Origin: Candidatus Hepatincola sp. Av
Lineage (GTDB): Bacteria; Pseudomonadota; Alphaproteobacteria; WRAU01; Hepatincolaceae
DNA: 64,000 bases
Direction: 5' to 3'
NCBI GenBank assembly: GCA_023518375.1
Contig: CP068450.1
Location: 1,240,001 to 1,304,000, forward strand
Part shown: piece by piece, positions 24,954 through 38,581 of the stretch
Position numbering within the stretch: position 1 is the stretch's first letter
How the letters are laid out: each line of letters starts with the position of its first letter
Program-made: the position numbers and the translations under genes
The notes under the pieces: model-generated
Databases searched by the model: none
Seen by the model: only the letters and a program-made list of their open reading frames with translations
What the model was told of the DNA's origin: nothing

Positions 24954-27900
24954 ATGCAAAATTTAACAAGCAATATTAAAATCCGTAGAAATTATAGCAA
25001 AGTTAAATCAAGTGAAGCTATTCCTGGTTTAATGGAAATGCAAAAAAACTCTTATATGGATTTTTTGCAATTAGGAACATTAAAAAGTAAACGTAAGAAT
25101 ATTGGTTTACAGAGAGTCTTGTCTTCAATATTTCCTTTACATAGTCGTGATGGTAAATTTGAATTAGAGTTTGTTGAATATTCTTTAGGTGAAGTAAAAG
25201 CTAATATTGATGAATGTAAACAACGGGATATGACTTATTCTATACCTGTTACTATTGTTTTAAGATTAATTGCTAATGACATTAATAAAGAAACAGGTAC
25301 CGTTAGTGTTAAAGATGTTAAAGAGCAGGCTATTTATTTATGTGATATTCCTTTAATGACTGATCACGGAACATTTGTAATTAATGGGGCTGAACGTGTA
25401 GTAGTTTCGCAAATTTATCGTTCACCAGGTATATTTTTTGATAGTGATAAAGGTAAGGCAAATGTTGGAAAATTCTTATATAGTGCTAGTATTATCCCTC
25501 ATATTGGTTCGTGGTTAGATATTGAGTTTGATGCTAAAGATTTACTATATATTCGTGTAGATAAAAGAAAAAAAGTACTTTTAACTAGTTTGCTAAGATC
25601 TTTAGACTCTAAAGCTACAGAAGAATTAAGAGTTAAAGCTGCAAAAGAAGGTAAAGAATTAGATAGTTCATTAGTTGCAGGTATGTCAGCTATAGAAATT
25701 TTAGATACTTTCTATAATTGTGCCAAAATAGAATTTAAAGAGAATAAATATATAGTAGAATTCAAACCTGAATTTTATGAGGGTACTACATTAGCTTACG
25801 ATTTAATTAATGCTAAAGATGGCACAGTTGTAGTAAAGCAGGGTACTTATGTTTCAGCCGGTGTTTTAAAGAAATTGGTTAAAAGTGAAGTTTCACATAT
25901 TGTCTTAATGGAAGATGATTTAATAGGGAATCATGTGTTACATGAAATTAAAGATAGTAAAAGTAATGTATTAGCATTTACAGGGCAAGAATTAACAAAA
26001 GAATTACTAGCTAATTTAGTGAAAGAGAATGTTACTAATTTTTCTATTGTTTTAATTGATCATATGAATAGTGGTGCATATTTATTAAATACTTTATTAG
26101 CAGATAAGGCCACAGATAGATTCAAGGCTTTAAATGAAATTTATAAAACGGTTAAAGGTGCAGATGCCACTAATGTAGAAGTGGCTAATGATTTACTGAA
26201 TACTTTATTTTTTGACTATAATCGTTACGATTTATCAGCTGTTGGTAGATTTAAAATAAATGAAAAATTTGGTTTAAAAGATCCTGAAGATCTAACTATA
26301 TTAAACAAATCTGATATCATCAATGTTATAAAACATTTATTACTAATTAGAGACGGCAAGGCCGCAGTAGATGATATTGATAATTTAGCTAATAGAAGAA
26401 TTCGTTCAGTTGGTGAGTTAGTAGAAAATGAATTACGTATTTCTTTAGTGAGAATGGAAAGGTTTATTCATGAAAAAATGGCAACCTCAGAAGAGTTAGC
26501 TCCTAGTGATATTATTAATGTAAAAGCTATTCAGTCTGCTTTAAGAGATTTTTTTGGTACTTCACAGTTATCGCAATTTATGGATCAAACCAATCCATTA
26601 TCAGAAATTACTCATAAAAGAAGAGTATCTGCTTTAGGTCCTAAAGGTTTAACTAGAGAAAGAGCTAGTTTTGAAGTACGGGACGTACATTTAACCCATT
26701 ATGGTAGAATTTGTCCAATTGAAACTCCTGAAGGACCAAACATTGGTTTGATTAATTCTTTAGCTATTTATGCCCGTATTAATAAATATGGTTTTTTAGA
26801 AACTCCTTATAGGTTAGTAAAAGATGGTAAAGTATTAAATGAAGTTGTTTATATGGGAGCCTTTCAAGAAAAAGATCATGTAATAGCTCAAGCAAATACA
26901 TTATTAGATAAAAACGATAAATTTGTAGATGATTTAATTACTTGTAGAATAAATGGTGAATTAACTTTATGTGAACCTAGTGAGGTAACTTGTATGGACG
27001 TAGCTGCTAACCAAATGGTATCAGTTGCTGCCTCATTAGTTCCATTCTTAGAGAACGATGATGCCAATAGAGCCTTAATGGGTGCAAATATGCAACGGCA
27101 AGCTGTACCTTTGTTGAAAGCAGAAGCTCCTATTGTTGGTACAGGTATGGAAGCCGTTGTAGCTAAAGATTCAGGTGTTTCTGTAGTTGCCAATCGTAGA
27201 GGGGTTGTGCATAATGTTGATGCCTTTAAAATTATTGTTAAAGCTCTAGATGAAAATAATATAGCTTACGATATTGATGTGTATCATTTAAATAAATTTC
27301 AACGATCTAACCATAATACTTGTATTAACCAAAAACCTATTGTTAAAGCAGGTGATTTAGTAGATGCAGGTGATGTAATTGCTGATGGACATTCAGTAGA
27401 TAAGGGTGAATTGGCTCTAGGTAAAAATGTATTAGTAGCTTTTATGCCTTGGAATGGTTATAATTTTGAGGATTCAATTCTAATTTCAGAAAGAATTGTA
27501 AGAGATGATGTATTTACTTCAATTCATATAGAAGAATTTGAAGTAGTAGCAAGAGATACAAAATTAGGGCCTGAAGAAATTACAGCCGATATTCCTAATA
27601 TTAGTGAAGATGCTAGCAGAAGTTTAGATGAATCTGGTGTTATATATGCAGGTGCTGAAGTAATTGCCGGAGATATTCTAGTAGGTAAAGTAACTCCTAA
27701 AGCAGAAAGTATTGTTACAGCTGAAGAGAAATTATTAAGAGCTATTTTTGGTGAGAAAGCAGCTGATGTAAAAGATACTTCCTTAAGAGTACCATCTGGT
27801 ATTAGTGGTACTGTGATTGGGGTAAGAGTATTTTCTCGTCGTGGTATTGCTAAAGATAGTAGAGTGCAAGCTAATGAAAGAATTGAATTTGAAAAATTAA

Positions 27901-29102
27901 GTAAAGAAAGGGATCAAGAATACAGTATTTTAGATACCTCTTATGTTTTTAGAATAGCCGATTTATTACATAAGCATAAAGTAGTAAATTCTAAGATTCA
28001 TAAAAAAGATGAAATACTAGATAAAGCTAAATTAGTAGATTGTAAATTATCTGATTTATTTCAAATTGTTGTAAAAGATAAGGAAGTAAGCCATAAACTA
28101 TCTGAAGCTGCTAAAGATTTTAATTTATCTGTAACTCACTTAAATGCAAAGTTTGAAAATAAAATAGCTAATTTGCAAAAAGGTGATGATTTACCAGCTG
28201 GTGTTATGAAGATGGTAAAAGTATTTATTGCGGTAAAAAGGAAGTTACAACCAGGTGATAAAATGGCAGGACGCCATGGTAATAAAGGTGTAGTTTCTAA
28301 AATTTTACCAATTGAAGATATGCCACATTTAGAAGATGGAACACCTGTAGATATTTGTTTAAACCCTCTTGGCGTACCGTCACGTATGAATGTGGGGCAG
28401 GTATTAGAAGTGCATTTAGGTTGGGCTGCCGCTAATATTGGGAAACAAGTTAATAGTATGTTAGAGCAATATCATAAATCTAAACAATCTGTAGCTGATA
28501 TTAGAAAATTCTTAGCATCTTGTTATGGAACCCATGAAGCAGATTCATTAAAAGAATTAAAAGACCAGCAAATATTAGATTTAGCTAAGAATCTCAAAAA
28601 GGGTTTACCCGTAGCTACATCAGTATTTGATGGGGTAAAAGAAAAAGATATTAATGAATTACTAACTTTATCTAAGTTAGATACTTCAGGTCAAATGCGT
28701 TTAATAGATGGTAGGACTGGTGAATATTTTGAAAGGTCAGTAACTGTTGGTTATATTTATATGTTAAAACTTCACCATTTAGTTGATGATAAAATACATG
28801 CTCGTTCTATTGGTCCATATAGCTTAATTACGCAACAACCATTAGGTGGTAAAGCTCAATTTGGTGGGCAAAGATTTGGTGAAATGGAAGTATGGGCTTT
28901 AGAAGCATATGGTGCTGCGTATATTTTACAAGAAATGTTAACAGTAAAATCAGACGATCAAACTGGTAGAACCCATGTTTATGAATCTATTATTAAAGGA
29001 GATGAAACTTTTGAAACTGGAGTACCAGAATCCTTTAACGTATTAGTAAAAGAATTAAGATCTTTGTGCTTAAATTTAGAAATGCACAAAAAAGAAGAAT
29101 AG
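24954..29102 (+). CDS. rpoB: DNA-directed RNA polymerase subunit beta
   Basis: 1382 residues, full length for an alphaproteobacterium. The rifampicin region near residues 532-565 reads [19 protein letters not shown] then [14 protein letters not shown], with the usual D, H and S positions unaltered. Other signatures include [26 protein letters not shown] and [16 protein letters not shown], part of the catalytic centre with beta prime. It lies after rplL and 35 nt before rpoC, the standard order. Confidence 0.99.
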   Translation: MQNLTSNIKIRRNYSKVKSSEAIPGLMEMQKNSYMDFLQLGTLKSKRKNIGLQRVLSSIFPLHSRDGKFELEFVEYSLGEVKANIDECKQRDMTYSIPVTIVLRLIANDINKETGTVSVKDVKEQAIYLCDIPLMTDHGTFVINGAERVVVSQIYRSPGIFFDSDKGKANVGKFLYSASIIPHIGSWLDIEFDAKDLLYIRVDKRKKVLLTSLLRSLDSKATEELRVKAAKEGKELDSSLVAGMSAIEILDTFYNCAKIEFKENKYIVEFKPEFYEGTTLAYDLINAKDGTVVVKQGTYVSAGVLKKLVKSEVSHIVLMEDDLIGNHVLHEIKDSKSNVLAFTGQELTKELLANLVKENVTNFSIVLIDHMNSGAYLLNTLLADKATDRFKALNEIYKTVKGADATNVEVANDLLNTLFFDYNRYDLSAVGRFKINEKFGLKDPEDLTILNKSDIINVIKHLLLIRDGKAAVDDIDNLANRRIRSVGELVENELRISLVRMERFIHEKMATSEELAPSDIINVKAIQSALRDFFGTSQLSQFMDQTNPLSEITHKRRVSALGPKGLTRERASFEVRDVHLTHYGRICPIETPEGPNIGLINSLAIYARINKYGFLETPYRLVKDGKVLNEVVYMGAFQEKDHVIAQANTLLDKNDKFVDDLITCRINGELTLCEPSEVTCMDVAANQMVSVAASLVPFLENDDANRALMGANMQRQAVPLLKAEAPIVGTGMEAVVAKDSGVSVVANRRGVVHNVDAFKIIVKALDENNIAYDIDVYHLNKFQRSNHNTCINQKPIVKAGDLVDAGDVIADGHSVDKGELALGKNVLVAFMPWNGYNFEDSILISERIVRDDVFTSIHIEEFEVVARDTKLGPEEITADIPNISEDASRSLDESGVIYAGAEVIAGDILVGKVTPKAESIVTAEEKLLRAIFGEKAADVKDTSLRVPSGISGTVIGVRVFSRRGIAKDSRVQANERIEFEKLSKERDQEYSILDTSYVFRIADLLHKHKVVNSKIHKKDEILDKAKLVDCKLSDLFQIVVKDKEVSHKLSEAAKDFNLSVTHLNAKFENKIANLQKGDDLPAGVMKMVKVFIAVKRKLQPGDKMAGRHGNKGVVSKILPIEDMPHLEDGTPVDICLNPLGVPSRMNVGQVLEVHLGWAAANIGKQVNSMLEQYHKSKQSVADIRKFLASCYGTHEADSLKELKDQQILDLAKNLKKGLPVATSVFDGVKEKDINELLTLSKLDTSGQMRLIDGRTGEYFERSVTVGYIYMLKLHHLVDDKIHARSIGPYSLITQQPLGGKAQFGGQRFGEMEVWALEAYGAAYILQEMLTVKSDDQTGRTHVYESIIKGDETFETGVPESFNVLVKELRSLCLNLEMHKKEE

Positions 29103-29137
29103 GTAAGTAATTGAGAATCAGGAAGGAGCTCTATTAA

Positions 29138-32100
29138 ATGAATGAATTTTTTAAGAAAGCTAATAAAGTTGAAAATAATGCTTTTGATGTGATTTCTATT
29201 TCCATTGCTAGTTCCAAGAAAATACTTTCTTGGTCCCATGGTGAGGTAAAGAAACCAGAAACCATCAATTATAGAACATTTAAGCCTGAAAAAGATGGTT
29301 TATTTTGTGCTAAGATTTTTGGTCCTGTAAAAGATTATGAGTGTTTATGTGGCAAATATAAACGCATGAAGTATAAAGGGCATGTTTGCGAAAAATGTGG
29401 AGTTGAGGTTATTCAACAAAGCGTTAGAAGAGAAAGAATAGGGCATATTGAATTAGCAGCTCCTGTAGTTCATGTTTGGTTTTTGAAGTCTGTACCTTCT
29501 AAAATAGGAACACTCTTAGATATTAACTCTAAAGATTTAGAAAAAGTTTTATATTTTGAACGTTATGTTGTAATAGATCCAGGCGTTTCTACATTTAAGC
29601 AAAATCAAATTATTAGTGAAGATGAATACCGTCATGCTTTAGAAAAATTAGGTGATGATTCTTTTAAAGTAGGTATGGGTGCAGAAGCTATTAAAGAAAT
29701 TCTACAGAATTTAGATTTAGAGTTAGAAATTAAAAAATTAAGAATAGCTTTACAAGAAACTCACGCTGATGTGAAATCTAAAAAAATTATTAAAAAATTA
29801 AAGATGTTAGAAGCTTTAGTAAAAGCTAATACTAAGCCTGAATGGATGGTAATTGATATTCTACCAGTATTACCACCAGATTTACGGCCACTTGTACCGT
29901 TAGATGGAGGCCGCTTTGCTACTTCCGATCTTAATGATTTATACAGAAGAGTTATTAATAGAAATAATCGTTTAAAAAGATTACTAGAATTAGGGGCTCC
30001 GCAAATTATTGTTCGTAATGAAAAAAGAATGTTACAAGAATCTGTAGATGCTTTATTTGATAATTCTAAACGTTCAAATCCAATTTCAGATGGCAATAAA
30101 AGACCACTAAAATCTTTTGCTGATATTCTAAAAGGAAAACAAGGGCGTTTTAGACAAAATCTTTTAGGTAAAAGAGTAGATTATTCAGGGCGTTCCGTAA
30201 TTACTGTAGGTCCTTACTTAAAACTTCATGAATGTGGTTTACCCAAAACTATGGCTTTAGAATTATTTAAACCTTTTATTTATTCTAAATTACAAGCCTA
30301 TGGTATTGCCTCTACTATTAAAATAGCTAAAAAAATGGTAGAAAAAGAAAGATCTGAAGTATGGGATGTTTTAGAAGAGGTTATTAAAGAGCACCCTGTA
30401 TTATTAAACAGAGCACCAACTTTACATAGGTTAGGTATCCAAGCTTTTGAACCAAAATTAATAGAAGGTAAAGCTATTCACTTACACCCGTTAGTATGTA
30501 CTGCTTTTAATGCAGACTTTGATGGGGATCAAATGGCAATTCATGTACCATTATCATTAGAAGCTCAATTAGAAGCTAGAGTATTGATGATGTCTACCAA
30601 TAACATTCTAAGTCCAGCCAATGGTAAACCTATTGTGGTACCTTCACAGGATATTGTACTTGGTTTATATTATTTATCTTTAGAAAGAGAAGGTGAAAGA
30701 GGGGAAGGTAAAATTTTTGGTAGTATTGCTGAAGTTGAAAGAGCTTTAAATGATAAAATTGTTACCTATCATACTAAAATAAAATATCGTTTAGATGGAA
30801 AATTAGTAGAAACAACTCCAGGAAGAGTTTTGTTATTAGATATTATACCAAAAGATTATAATATTTCTTTTACTTTATTAAATAAGGTATTAACAAAAAA
30901 AGAAGTAGCTAATTTAATAGATTATTTATATAGGAATGCTAGTAAGAAATCTACAGTAGAATTTGTAGATAGTATTATGCAGTTAGGATTTTCTGTGGCA
31001 TGTAAAGCGGGGATTTCTATTGGTAAAAATGATTTATTAATTCCAGATAATAAAGATAAAATGGTATTAGAAACTGAAGAGAAAGTTAAGGTATATGAAC
31101 AGCAGTTTTTAGAGGGATTAATAACTAATTCAGAAAGATACAACAAAGTAATTGATGCTTGGTCTTCTTGTACTAATAAAATATCCGAAGATATGATGGA
31201 AAAAATGGTTAAAATAGAAACTGGTAAACCTATTAATTCTGTATTTATGATGATGGATTCTGGGGCAAGGGGTTCTATTACCCAAATGCGGCAATTAGCA
31301 GGAATGAGGGGGCTAATGTCTAAACCATCAGGGGAAATTATTGAAATTCCAATTATTTCTAACTTTAAAGAAGGTCTGAATGTTTTAGAATATTTTAATT
31401 CAACTCACGGAGCCAGAAAAGGTTTAGCGGATACTGCTTTAAAAACAGCAAATGCTGGTTATTTAACTAGAAGGTTAGTAGATGTTGCTCAAGATGTGGT
31501 AGTTATTAGTGAAGATTGTGGCACTAAAGATGGTATAGAAGTACGTGCTATTGTTGAAGGTGGTACTATTGTAGAACAATTGGGCGAAAGAGCTTTAGGT
31601 CGTTATATTCTTGAAGATGTAATAGATCCTAAAACAGGAAAAGTATTAATTAAAGCAGATACTTATATAGATGAAGCTTTAGCCCAAATTATTAATGAAT
31701 CTAAGTTAGATAAACTAATGGTAAGATCAGTACTTACCTGTGAAGAACATAAAGGGATCTGTAAGAAGTGCTATGGTAGGGATATGTCTAAGGGTTATCC
31801 TGTAAGTTTTGGTGAAGCTGTAGGTATTGTAGCTGCACAATCAATTGGTGAACCAGGTACGCAATTAACTATGAGGACTTTCCATATAGGGGGAGCTGCT
31901 CAAAAAATGGCAGAAAAAAATAGTGTAGAAACACCAATTACAGGAACTATTAAGTTATCTAATTGTAGAGTAGTAAAAAATTCCGATAATATTGATATTC
32001 TTATGAGTCGTAGTGGTGAAATTAGTGTAATAGATGAAGTTGGTCAGGAAAGATTCCGTCAGAAAATACCTTATGGTTCTAAGCTTTATGCCTTAGATGG

Positions 32101-33217
32101 AGCTACGGTAGAATTTAATACCAAATTAGCAGAGTGGGATCCATTTACTGTTCCTATTATTAGTGAATTTGAAGGTAGTATTAAATATGTAGATTTAGAA
32201 AACGGTGTTTCATTGAGTTCTAAAATAGATGATGTTACCGGTATGGAATCTAAAGTTGTAATGAACTGGCGGCAACAAGCAAGGAATGCTACTTTAAAAC
32301 CAAGATTAGTTTTAGATGAAGTAACTCAAGCTAGTGGTAAGAAACATGAAAACGAAATTTCTTATTTATTACAACCTAATACGATTATTTCTGTGAACGA
32401 TAAACAACAGGTAAAAATAGGTGATATTTTAGCAAGGATTCCAAAAGAATCTGCAAAAACTAGGGATATCACTGGTGGTTTACCTAGGGTTATTGAATTA
32501 TTTGAAGCAAGAAAGTATAAAGATGCTGCGGTTGTTACCAATCTTTCTGGTGTGGTTGAGTATTCTCAAGATACTAAAAGTAAAAGAAATATCATTATAA
32601 AGTCTAAAGATGATGATACTTTAAAAGTTGAGTATTCATTACCAAAAGACAAGCAATTATTAGTATATGAGGGTGATTATATAGAAAGAGGTGAACAAAT
32701 TACTGAAGGTCCTATTAATCCTCATGATATTTTAAGAACACGGGGCGTAGCTGCTTTGGCTGCTTATATGGTGAATGAAGTACAAGAGGTTTATAAACTA
32801 CAAGGTGTAAGTATTAACGATAAACATATTGAAGTAATTTTACGTCAAATGCTAACTAAAGTTGAAATTACTGATGCCGGAGATTCTGAATTTGTAGTAG
32901 GGGATAAAGTAGAAAGACTAGAAGCTCAAAATGTGAATAAAAAATTAGAAAAAGAAGGTAAGAAATTAGCACAATATAACGTTATTTTACAAAGTATTAC
33001 AAGATCTAGCCTAGAAACAGAATCTTTTATTTCAGCAGCTTCTTTCCAAGAAACTACTAAAATCTTAACAGATGCAGCTCTTATGAGTAAGAAAGATAAT
33101 TTAGTTGGTTTAAAAGAAAATATTATTGTAGGAAGATTAATACCAGCTGGTACAGGATTTGTATTACAAAAATATCAAGAAGAAGCAAAAAAAAGATTGC
33201 AATCTAGTAAAAATTAA
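29138..33217 (+). CDS. rpoC: DNA-directed RNA polymerase subunit beta prime
   Basis: 1359 residues. The N-terminal zinc finger has [20 protein letters not shown]; the catalytic loop [12 protein letters not shown] near residue 455 carries the three Asp that hold Mg2+; a second zinc site has [15 protein letters not shown]; trigger-loop segment [16 protein letters not shown] is intact. A strong GGAAGGAGCTC site precedes the ATG. The next gene, rpsL, has its own promoter-like sequence. Confidence 0.99.
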   Translation: MNEFFKKANKVENNAFDVISISIASSKKILSWSHGEVKKPETINYRTFKPEKDGLFCAKIFGPVKDYECLCGKYKRMKYKGHVCEKCGVEVIQQSVRRERIGHIELAAPVVHVWFLKSVPSKIGTLLDINSKDLEKVLYFERYVVIDPGVSTFKQNQIISEDEYRHALEKLGDDSFKVGMGAEAIKEILQNLDLELEIKKLRIALQETHADVKSKKIIKKLKMLEALVKANTKPEWMVIDILPVLPPDLRPLVPLDGGRFATSDLNDLYRRVINRNNRLKRLLELGAPQIIVRNEKRMLQESVDALFDNSKRSNPISDGNKRPLKSFADILKGKQGRFRQNLLGKRVDYSGRSVITVGPYLKLHECGLPKTMALELFKPFIYSKLQAYGIASTIKIAKKMVEKERSEVWDVLEEVIKEHPVLLNRAPTLHRLGIQAFEPKLIEGKAIHLHPLVCTAFNADFDGDQMAIHVPLSLEAQLEARVLMMSTNNILSPANGKPIVVPSQDIVLGLYYLSLEREGERGEGKIFGSIAEVERALNDKIVTYHTKIKYRLDGKLVETTPGRVLLLDIIPKDYNISFTLLNKVLTKKEVANLIDYLYRNASKKSTVEFVDSIMQLGFSVACKAGISIGKNDLLIPDNKDKMVLETEEKVKVYEQQFLEGLITNSERYNKVIDAWSSCTNKISEDMMEKMVKIETGKPINSVFMMMDSGARGSITQMRQLAGMRGLMSKPSGEIIEIPIISNFKEGLNVLEYFNSTHGARKGLADTALKTANAGYLTRRLVDVAQDVVVISEDCGTKDGIEVRAIVEGGTIVEQLGERALGRYILEDVIDPKTGKVLIKADTYIDEALAQIINESKLDKLMVRSVLTCEEHKGICKKCYGRDMSKGYPVSFGEAVGIVAAQSIGEPGTQLTMRTFHIGGAAQKMAEKNSVETPITGTIKLSNCRVVKNSDNIDILMSRSGEISVIDEVGQERFRQKIPYGSKLYALDGATVEFNTKLAEWDPFTVPIISEFEGSIKYVDLENGVSLSSKIDDVTGMESKVVMNWRQQARNATLKPRLVLDEVTQASGKKHENEISYLLQPNTIISVNDKQQVKIGDILARIPKESAKTRDITGGLPRVIELFEARKYKDAAVVTNLSGVVEYSQDTKSKRNIIIKSKDDDTLKVEYSLPKDKQLLVYEGDYIERGEQITEGPINPHDILRTRGVAALAAYMVNEVQEVYKLQGVSINDKHIEVILRQMLTKVEITDAGDSEFVVGDKVERLEAQNVNKKLEKEGKKLAQYNVILQSITRSSLETESFISAASFQETTKILTDAALMSKKDNLVGLKENIIVGRLIPAGTGFVLQKYQEEAKKRLQSSKN

Positions 33218-33267
33218 ACTAAATTTCATATAAATTTCAGTTTTTATTATAGATATGTAACGATTCC

Positions 33268-33296
33268 TTGACTGTTAGTAAAATAATGGTTAGAAT
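33268..33296 (+). promoter_or_regulatory. Probable str-operon promoter before rpsL
   Basis: TTGACT (33268-33273), 17-nt spacer, TAGAAT (33291-33296), followed by a leader of about 55 nt and the rpsL start. No terminator is evident between rpoC and this promoter, so read-through is likely too. Confidence 0.65.
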
Positions 33297-33359
33297 TTTG
33301 TTTGTCTTGTATGAGAAAAGTAGATATTTGATTAAAAATTAAGGAAAAATAGGAAAATT

Positions 33360-33734
33360 ATGCCAACTATTAATCAATTAATAAAAAGACCTAGACAAAA
33401 AGTAACATCTAGGAATAGAGTGCCAGCATTATTGGGTTCGCCACAAAGAAGAGGGGTATGTACTCGTGTTTATACAACCACTCCTAAGAAACCAAATTCG
33501 GCATTAAGAAAAGTAGCTAGGGTTAGATTAACTAGTAATCAGGAAGTAACCGCATATATTCCAGGTGAGGGGCATAATTTGCAAGAGCATTCTGTGGTAC
33601 TAGTAAGAGGTGGAAGGGTAAAAGATTTACCAGGTGTTCTTTACCACGTTGTACGTGGTTCTTTAGATACTCATGGTATAGATAAAAGGCGTCAAAGACG
33701 TTCAAAATATGGTTCTAAAAAGCCAAAAGCATAA
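33360..33734 (+). CDS. rpsL: Small-subunit ribosomal protein S12
   Basis: 124 residues. Contains [18 protein letters not shown] and [10 protein letters not shown], with the Lys positions linked to streptomycin sensitivity unaltered. S12 sits at the decoding centre. First gene of the str unit (rpsL-rpsG-fusA-tuf), behind its own promoter. Confidence 0.99.
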   Translation: MPTINQLIKRPRQKVTSRNRVPALLGSPQRRGVCTRVYTTTPKKPNSALRKVARVRLTSNQEVTAYIPGEGHNLQEHSVVLVRGGRVKDLPGVLYHVVRGSLDTHGIDKRRQRRSKYGSKKPKA

Positions 33735-33747
33735 AAATATAAATTAA

Positions 33748-34233
<486 letters not shown>

Positions 34234-34246
34234 GAGAAAGGAAAAT

Positions 34247-36331
34247 ATGTGTGCAGATAAAACCGCTTTAGAGAAATATCGTAATATTGGAATTATGGCT
34301 CATATTGATGCTGGTAAAACTACTACTACAGAAAGAATATTGTATTACACAGGGCGTTCTTATAAAATAGGTGAAGTTCATGAGGGCAATGCTACTATGG
34401 ACTGGATGGAGCAAGAACAAGAAAGAGGTATTACCATAACTTCGGCCGCTACTACTTGTTTTTGGAAAGATTACAGAGTAAATATTATTGACACACCAGG
34501 GCACGTGGATTTTACAATTGAAGTAGAAAGATCTTTACGAGTGTTAGATGGTGCTGTAACAGTGTTTGATGGAGTAGCTGGGGTAGAGCCACAGTCTGAA
34601 ACAGTATGGCGTCAGGCAGATAAATATAATGTTCCAAGAATTTGTTTTGTTAACAAGATGGATAGAACAGGAGCAGATTTTTATCGTTGTGTTTCTATGG
34701 TAGAAGAAAGGTTAGGTGCTAATCCTTTAGTTATTTCAATACCTATAGGAATAGAGGCTGATTTTCAAGGAGTGGTTGATTTAGTGGAAAGTAGAGCTAT
34801 TATTTGGCAAAATGAAGAGCTTGGAGCTAAGTTTGACTATACAGATATTCCTGAAGATCTAAAAACAAAAGCAGAAGAAATGCGTTCAGCCTTAATTGAA
34901 AAAGCGGTAGAGGCTGATGATGCCATTATGGAGAAATATCTTGAGGGTATAGATATTAATATTGCTGAAATTAAACATTGTATTCGTAAAGGTACATTAG
35001 AAGGTTTGTTTGTGCCTATTTTATGTGGTTCAGCTTTTAAAAATAAAGGGGTACAACCTTTGTTAGATGCGGTAATTGACTATTTACCTTCACCCTTAGA
35101 TTTACCAGATATTAGCGGTATAGATATAAATGATAATGAAAAAACTTTAATTAGAAAACATGATGCTAAAGAACCTTTATCTGCTTTGGCGTTTAAAATT
35201 ATGAATGACCCTTTTGTTGGTAATTTAGCTTTTTGTAGAATATATTCAGGTACTTTAGATTCAACATCTACAGTATTAAATTCAGTAAAAGGTAAAAAAG
35301 AAAGAATTGGTAGAATGCTTTTAATGCATGCTAATCAACGAGAAGAAATTAAAAAGGCAGAAGCTGGTGATATTGTTGCTTTGGTTGGTTTAAAAGAAAC
35401 AACTACAGGTGATACTTTGTGTGATCCGAATTCGCCAATTATTTTAGAAAAAATGGAATTTCCAGAACCAGTTATTCAAGTAGCGGTAGAGCCTAAAACT
35501 AAGGCAGATCAGGAAAAAATGGGTATAGCTTTGTCCCGCTTAATTGCTGAAGATCCTTCATTACGAGTGCATATGGATGAAGAAAGTGGGCAAACTGTTT
35601 TATCTGGTATGGGTGAATTGCATTTAGAAATTATGATTGACAGGTTAAAAAGAGAATTTAAAGTTGAAGCCAATGTAGGGGCTCCACAAGTAGCTTACCG
35701 TGAAACTTTCTCTAAAGCTGTAGAAGTAGATTATACTCACAAAAAACAAAGCGGTGGAGCTGGTCAATTTGCTAGAGTGAAAATGAAATTTGCTCCTCTT
35801 GAGGCAGGAAGCGGATTCCAGTTTGCTAGTAAGATTGTTGGTGGTAATGTACCTAAAGAATATATACCAGGAGTTGAAAAAGGTATTCAGTTATCTATGG
35901 ATTCAGGTATTATTGCTGGATTCCCTGTGGTTGATATCTATGCTGAATTATATGATGGTGCTTACCATGATGTAGATTCTAGTGTTTTTGCTTTTGAATT
36001 AGCAGCAAGGGCTGCCTTTAGAGAAGCTATGCAGAAATCAGCACCAAAATTATTAGAACCTATTATGAAAGTAGAAGTAATTACTCCTGAAGAATATATG
36101 GGAGATATTATTGGTGATCTAAATAGTAGGCGGGGTCAAATTAGTAGCATGGAAGCTAGAGCAAATGCTAAAGTAATATCTGCTGATGTACCATTGGCTA
36201 ATATGTTTGGTTATGTGAATAATTTAAGATCTATGAGTCAGGGTAGAGCTCAATTTACTATGACTTTTTCTCATTATTCGCAAGTGCCTGAAAATGTTGC
36301 ACAAGAAATAAAAACAAAATATTCAAAATAA
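34247..36331 (+). CDS. fusA: Elongation factor G
   Basis: 694 residues from the ATG at 34247, preceded by AGGAGAAAGG; an in-frame ATG at 34214 would overlap rpsG and is rejected. Domain I holds [28 protein letters not shown] and [10 protein letters not shown]; later domains include [18 protein letters not shown] and the domain IV-V segments [14 protein letters not shown] and [13 protein letters not shown] drives ribosome translocation and recycling. Codon use is host-like, in contrast to the tuf gene 34 nt downstream. Confidence 0.99.
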   Translation: MCADKTALEKYRNIGIMAHIDAGKTTTTERILYYTGRSYKIGEVHEGNATMDWMEQEQERGITITSAATTCFWKDYRVNIIDTPGHVDFTIEVERSLRVLDGAVTVFDGVAGVEPQSETVWRQADKYNVPRICFVNKMDRTGADFYRCVSMVEERLGANPLVISIPIGIEADFQGVVDLVESRAIIWQNEELGAKFDYTDIPEDLKTKAEEMRSALIEKAVEADDAIMEKYLEGIDINIAEIKHCIRKGTLEGLFVPILCGSAFKNKGVQPLLDAVIDYLPSPLDLPDISGIDINDNEKTLIRKHDAKEPLSALAFKIMNDPFVGNLAFCRIYSGTLDSTSTVLNSVKGKKERIGRMLLMHANQREEIKKAEAGDIVALVGLKETTTGDTLCDPNSPIILEKMEFPEPVIQVAVEPKTKADQEKMGIALSRLIAEDPSLRVHMDEESGQTVLSGMGELHLEIMIDRLKREFKVEANVGAPQVAYRETFSKAVEVDYTHKKQSGGAGQFARVKMKFAPLEAGSGFQFASKIVGGNVPKEYIPGVEKGIQLSMDSGIIAGFPVVDIYAELYDGAYHDVDSSVFAFELAARAAFREAMQKSAPKLLEPIMKVEVITPEEYMGDIIGDLNSRRGQISSMEARANAKVISADVPLANMFGYVNNLRSMSQGRAQFTMTFSHYSQVPENVAQEIKTKYSK

Positions 36332-36353
36332 TTAATATATAAAACTATTATAA

Positions 36354-37567
36354 AGGAGAAGAGGGATGGCGAAGGAGAAGTACGAGAGAAGGAAGCCGCA
36401 TTGTAATGTAGGGACGATAGGTCATGTGGATCATGGTAAGACGACGTTAACGGCGGCGATAACTAGAGTGATGTCGGAGCAAGGAGGAGGAGAGGCTACG
36501 GCATTTGACGAGATAGATAAGGCACCTGAGGAGAAGGCGAGAGGAATAACGATAAGTGCATCACACGTTGAGTATGAGACAGAGAAGAGGCACTATGCGC
36601 ACGTAGACTGTCCAGGTCATGCTGACTATGTAAAGAACATGATAACAGGAGCGGCACAGATGGACGGGGCGATATTAGTAGTATCAGCGAACGATGGTCC
36701 GATGCCACAGACGAGGGAGCATATATTATTAGCGAAGCAGGTGGGAGTACCGGCGATAGTAGTGTTTATGAATAAGGTAGACATGGTAGACGATGAGGAG
36801 TTGTTGGATTTAGTGGAAGTGGAGATAAGAGACTTATTAAGTTCATATGATTTTCCAGGAGAGGAGATACCGGTAATAAGAGGGAGTGCATTAGCGGGAT
36901 TAGAAGGAAAGAATGAAGAGATAGGGAAGGAAGCGATCAAGAAGCTAATGGAAGCGGTAGATAATTATATCCCACAACCAGTAAGGCCAGTAGACAAAGA
37001 GTTTTTAATGCCGATAGAGGATGTGTTTTCAATATCAGGAAGGGGAACGGTAGTAACTGGAAGGATAGAGAGTGGAATAGTGAAGGTAGGAGAGGAGATA
37101 GAGATAGTAGGATTGAAGGAGACGCAGAAGACGACATGTACAGGAGTAGAGATGTTCCGTAAGTTGTTAGATGAAGGAGAAGCGGGAGATAATGTAGGAA
37201 TACTGTTAAGAGGAACGAAGAGAGAGGAAGTGGAGAGAGGTCAGGTGTTAGCGAAGCCGGGGAGCGTAGTAGCACATACGAAGTTTGAGTGTGAAGCGTA
37301 CATATTGACGAAGGAAGAAGGTGGAAGACATACACCATTTTTCAAGAATTATAGACCACAATTTTATTTTCGGACAACGGACGTAACAGGGACAGTAACA
37401 TTACCGAAGGAAGTAGAGATGGTAATGCCGGGAGATAATGTGAAGTTTGAAGTAGAGTTAATAGTACCGGTAGCGATGTCAGAGCAACTAAGGTTTGCAA
37501 TCCGAGAAGGAGGAAGGACAGTAGGAGCAGGTATTATCTCTAAAATTATTAAGTAAATTAAAAAGAG
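36354..37567 (+). repeat. 1214-bp direct repeat, copy 2 (tuf)
   Basis: Matches 20382-21595. Its 3' end, AAAAAGAG, forms part of the rpsJ ribosome-binding site (AAAAAGAGG before GTG 37575), so in this locus the edge is functional, whereas in copy 1 the same bases precede only tRNA-Trp. Confidence 0.9.
36366..37556 (+). CDS. tuf: Elongation factor Tu, copy 2
   Basis: 396 residues, identical in protein to copy 1 at 20394-21584. It has the standard str-operon position after fusA and before rpsJ. Purine-ending codon use contrasts sharply with fusA upstream and rpsJ downstream, and the switch back to host-like codons occurs in the last seven or so codons. Two identical tuf genes 16 kb apart fit the known homogenisation of tuf pairs by gene conversion. 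Confidence 0.98.
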   Translation: MAKEKYERRKPHCNVGTIGHVDHGKTTLTAAITRVMSEQGGGEATAFDEIDKAPEEKARGITISASHVEYETEKRHYAHVDCPGHADYVKNMITGAAQMDGAILVVSANDGPMPQTREHILLAKQVGVPAIVVFMNKVDMVDDEELLDLVEVEIRDLLSSYDFPGEEIPVIRGSALAGLEGKNEEIGKEAIKKLMEAVDNYIPQPVRPVDKEFLMPIEDVFSISGRGTVVTGRIESGIVKVGEEIEIVGLKETQKTTCTGVEMFRKLLDEGEAGDNVGILLRGTKREEVERGQVLAKPGSVVAHTKFECEAYILTKEEGGRHTPFFKNYRPQFYFRTTDVTGTVTLPKEVEMVMPGDNVKFEVELIVPVAMSEQLRFAIREGGRTVGAGIISKIIK

Positions 37568-37574
37568 GCTGATT

Positions 37575-37883
37575 GTGAAAAATCAAAATATTAGAATAAA
37601 ACTAAAAGCATTTGAACATCATTTACTGGATACTTCAGTAAAAGAAATTATTTCAGCGTCAAAACGTACTGGAGCAAAGGTTGTAGGTCCTATTCCTTTG
37701 CCAACTAAAATTAGTAGATACACAGTTTTACGTTCTCCTCATGTGAATAAAAAATCTCGTGAACAGTTTGAAATAAGAATGCACAAAAGACTATTAGATA
37801 TTAAAGAACCTACTCCACAAACTGTTGATGCTTTAATGAAGTTAGAATTATCTTCTGGTGTTGATGTGGAAATAAAACTTTAG
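37575..37883 (+). CDS. rpsJ: Small-subunit ribosomal protein S10
   Basis: 102 residues, GTG start. Contains the family blocks [29 protein letters not shown] and [17 protein letters not shown]10 is in the 30S head and also partners NusB and NusG in antitermination. First gene of the S10 operon, 18 nt after tuf; its ribosome-binding site overlaps the end of the tuf repeat. Confidence 0.99.
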   Translation: MKNQNIRIKLKAFEHHLLDTSVKEIISASKRTGAKVVGPIPLPTKISRYTVLRSPHVNKKSREQFEIRMHKRLLDIKEPTPQTVDALMKLELSSGVDVEIKL

Positions 37884-37895
37884 GAGTATAATGAA

Positions 37896-38570
37896 ATGAG
37901 AACAGGTTTGATAGCCGAAAAAATTGGTATGTCTCGTATTTATAATGAAAAAGGAGTATTTATACCTGTAACCATCTTGCAAGTTAAAGATTGCAAAATT
38001 GTTGGCCATAAAACTACTCACAAAGATGGTTATAATGCTTTACAAGTAGGATTTGGTAAAATTAAAGTAAAAAATGCTAAAAAACCTTTACTAGGATTCT
38101 TTAAAAAAATAGCTTTAGAACCAACTAAAAAGATTATGGAATTTCGCATCTCTGAAGAAAATTTTGTAGATGTGGGTAAGGAACTTAGTGTTGCTCATTT
38201 TGTTGCTGATCAATTTGTTGATATTTCAGGTGTAAATATTGGTAAAGGTTTTGCGGGAGTGATAAAGCGTCATAATTTTAGAAGTTTACGGGCTACCCAT
38301 GGAGTATCATTAACTCATCGTTCACATGGTTCTACTGGTAATAGGCAAGATCCAGGTAGAGTGTTTAAAGGTAAAAAAATGGCAGGACATATGGGTAATG
38401 TAAAAGTTACTACTCAAAATGCTAAAATTATTGCTATAGATGAATCAAAGCAATTAATAGTAGTAAAAGGTTCATTACCAGGTCATAAAGGTACATTGTT
38501 ATCTATTTGTGATGCGGTGAAAAAGCAATTACCAAAGGATATTCCTTTGCCTGCTGCAATTAAACAATAA
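37896..38570 (+). CDS. rplC: Large-subunit ribosomal protein L3
   Basis: 224 residues. Starts MRTGLIAEKIGMSRIYNEKG; the conserved loop GVSLTHRSHGSTGNRQDPGR and KKMAGHMGN that reach the peptidyl-transferase centre are intact. L3 is an early 50S assembly protein. Twelve nt after rpsJ, in the S10 operon. Confidence 0.99.
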   Translation: MRTGLIAEKIGMSRIYNEKGVFIPVTILQVKDCKIVGHKTTHKDGYNALQVGFGKIKVKNAKKPLLGFFKKIALEPTKKIMEFRISEENFVDVGKELSVAHFVADQFVDISGVNIGKGFAGVIKRHNFRSLRATHGVSLTHRSHGSTGNRQDPGRVFKGKKMAGHMGNVKVTTQNAKIIAIDESKQLIVVKGSLPGHKGTLLSICDAVKKQLPKDIPLPAAIKQ

Positions 38571-38581
38571 AGGTAATAAGT

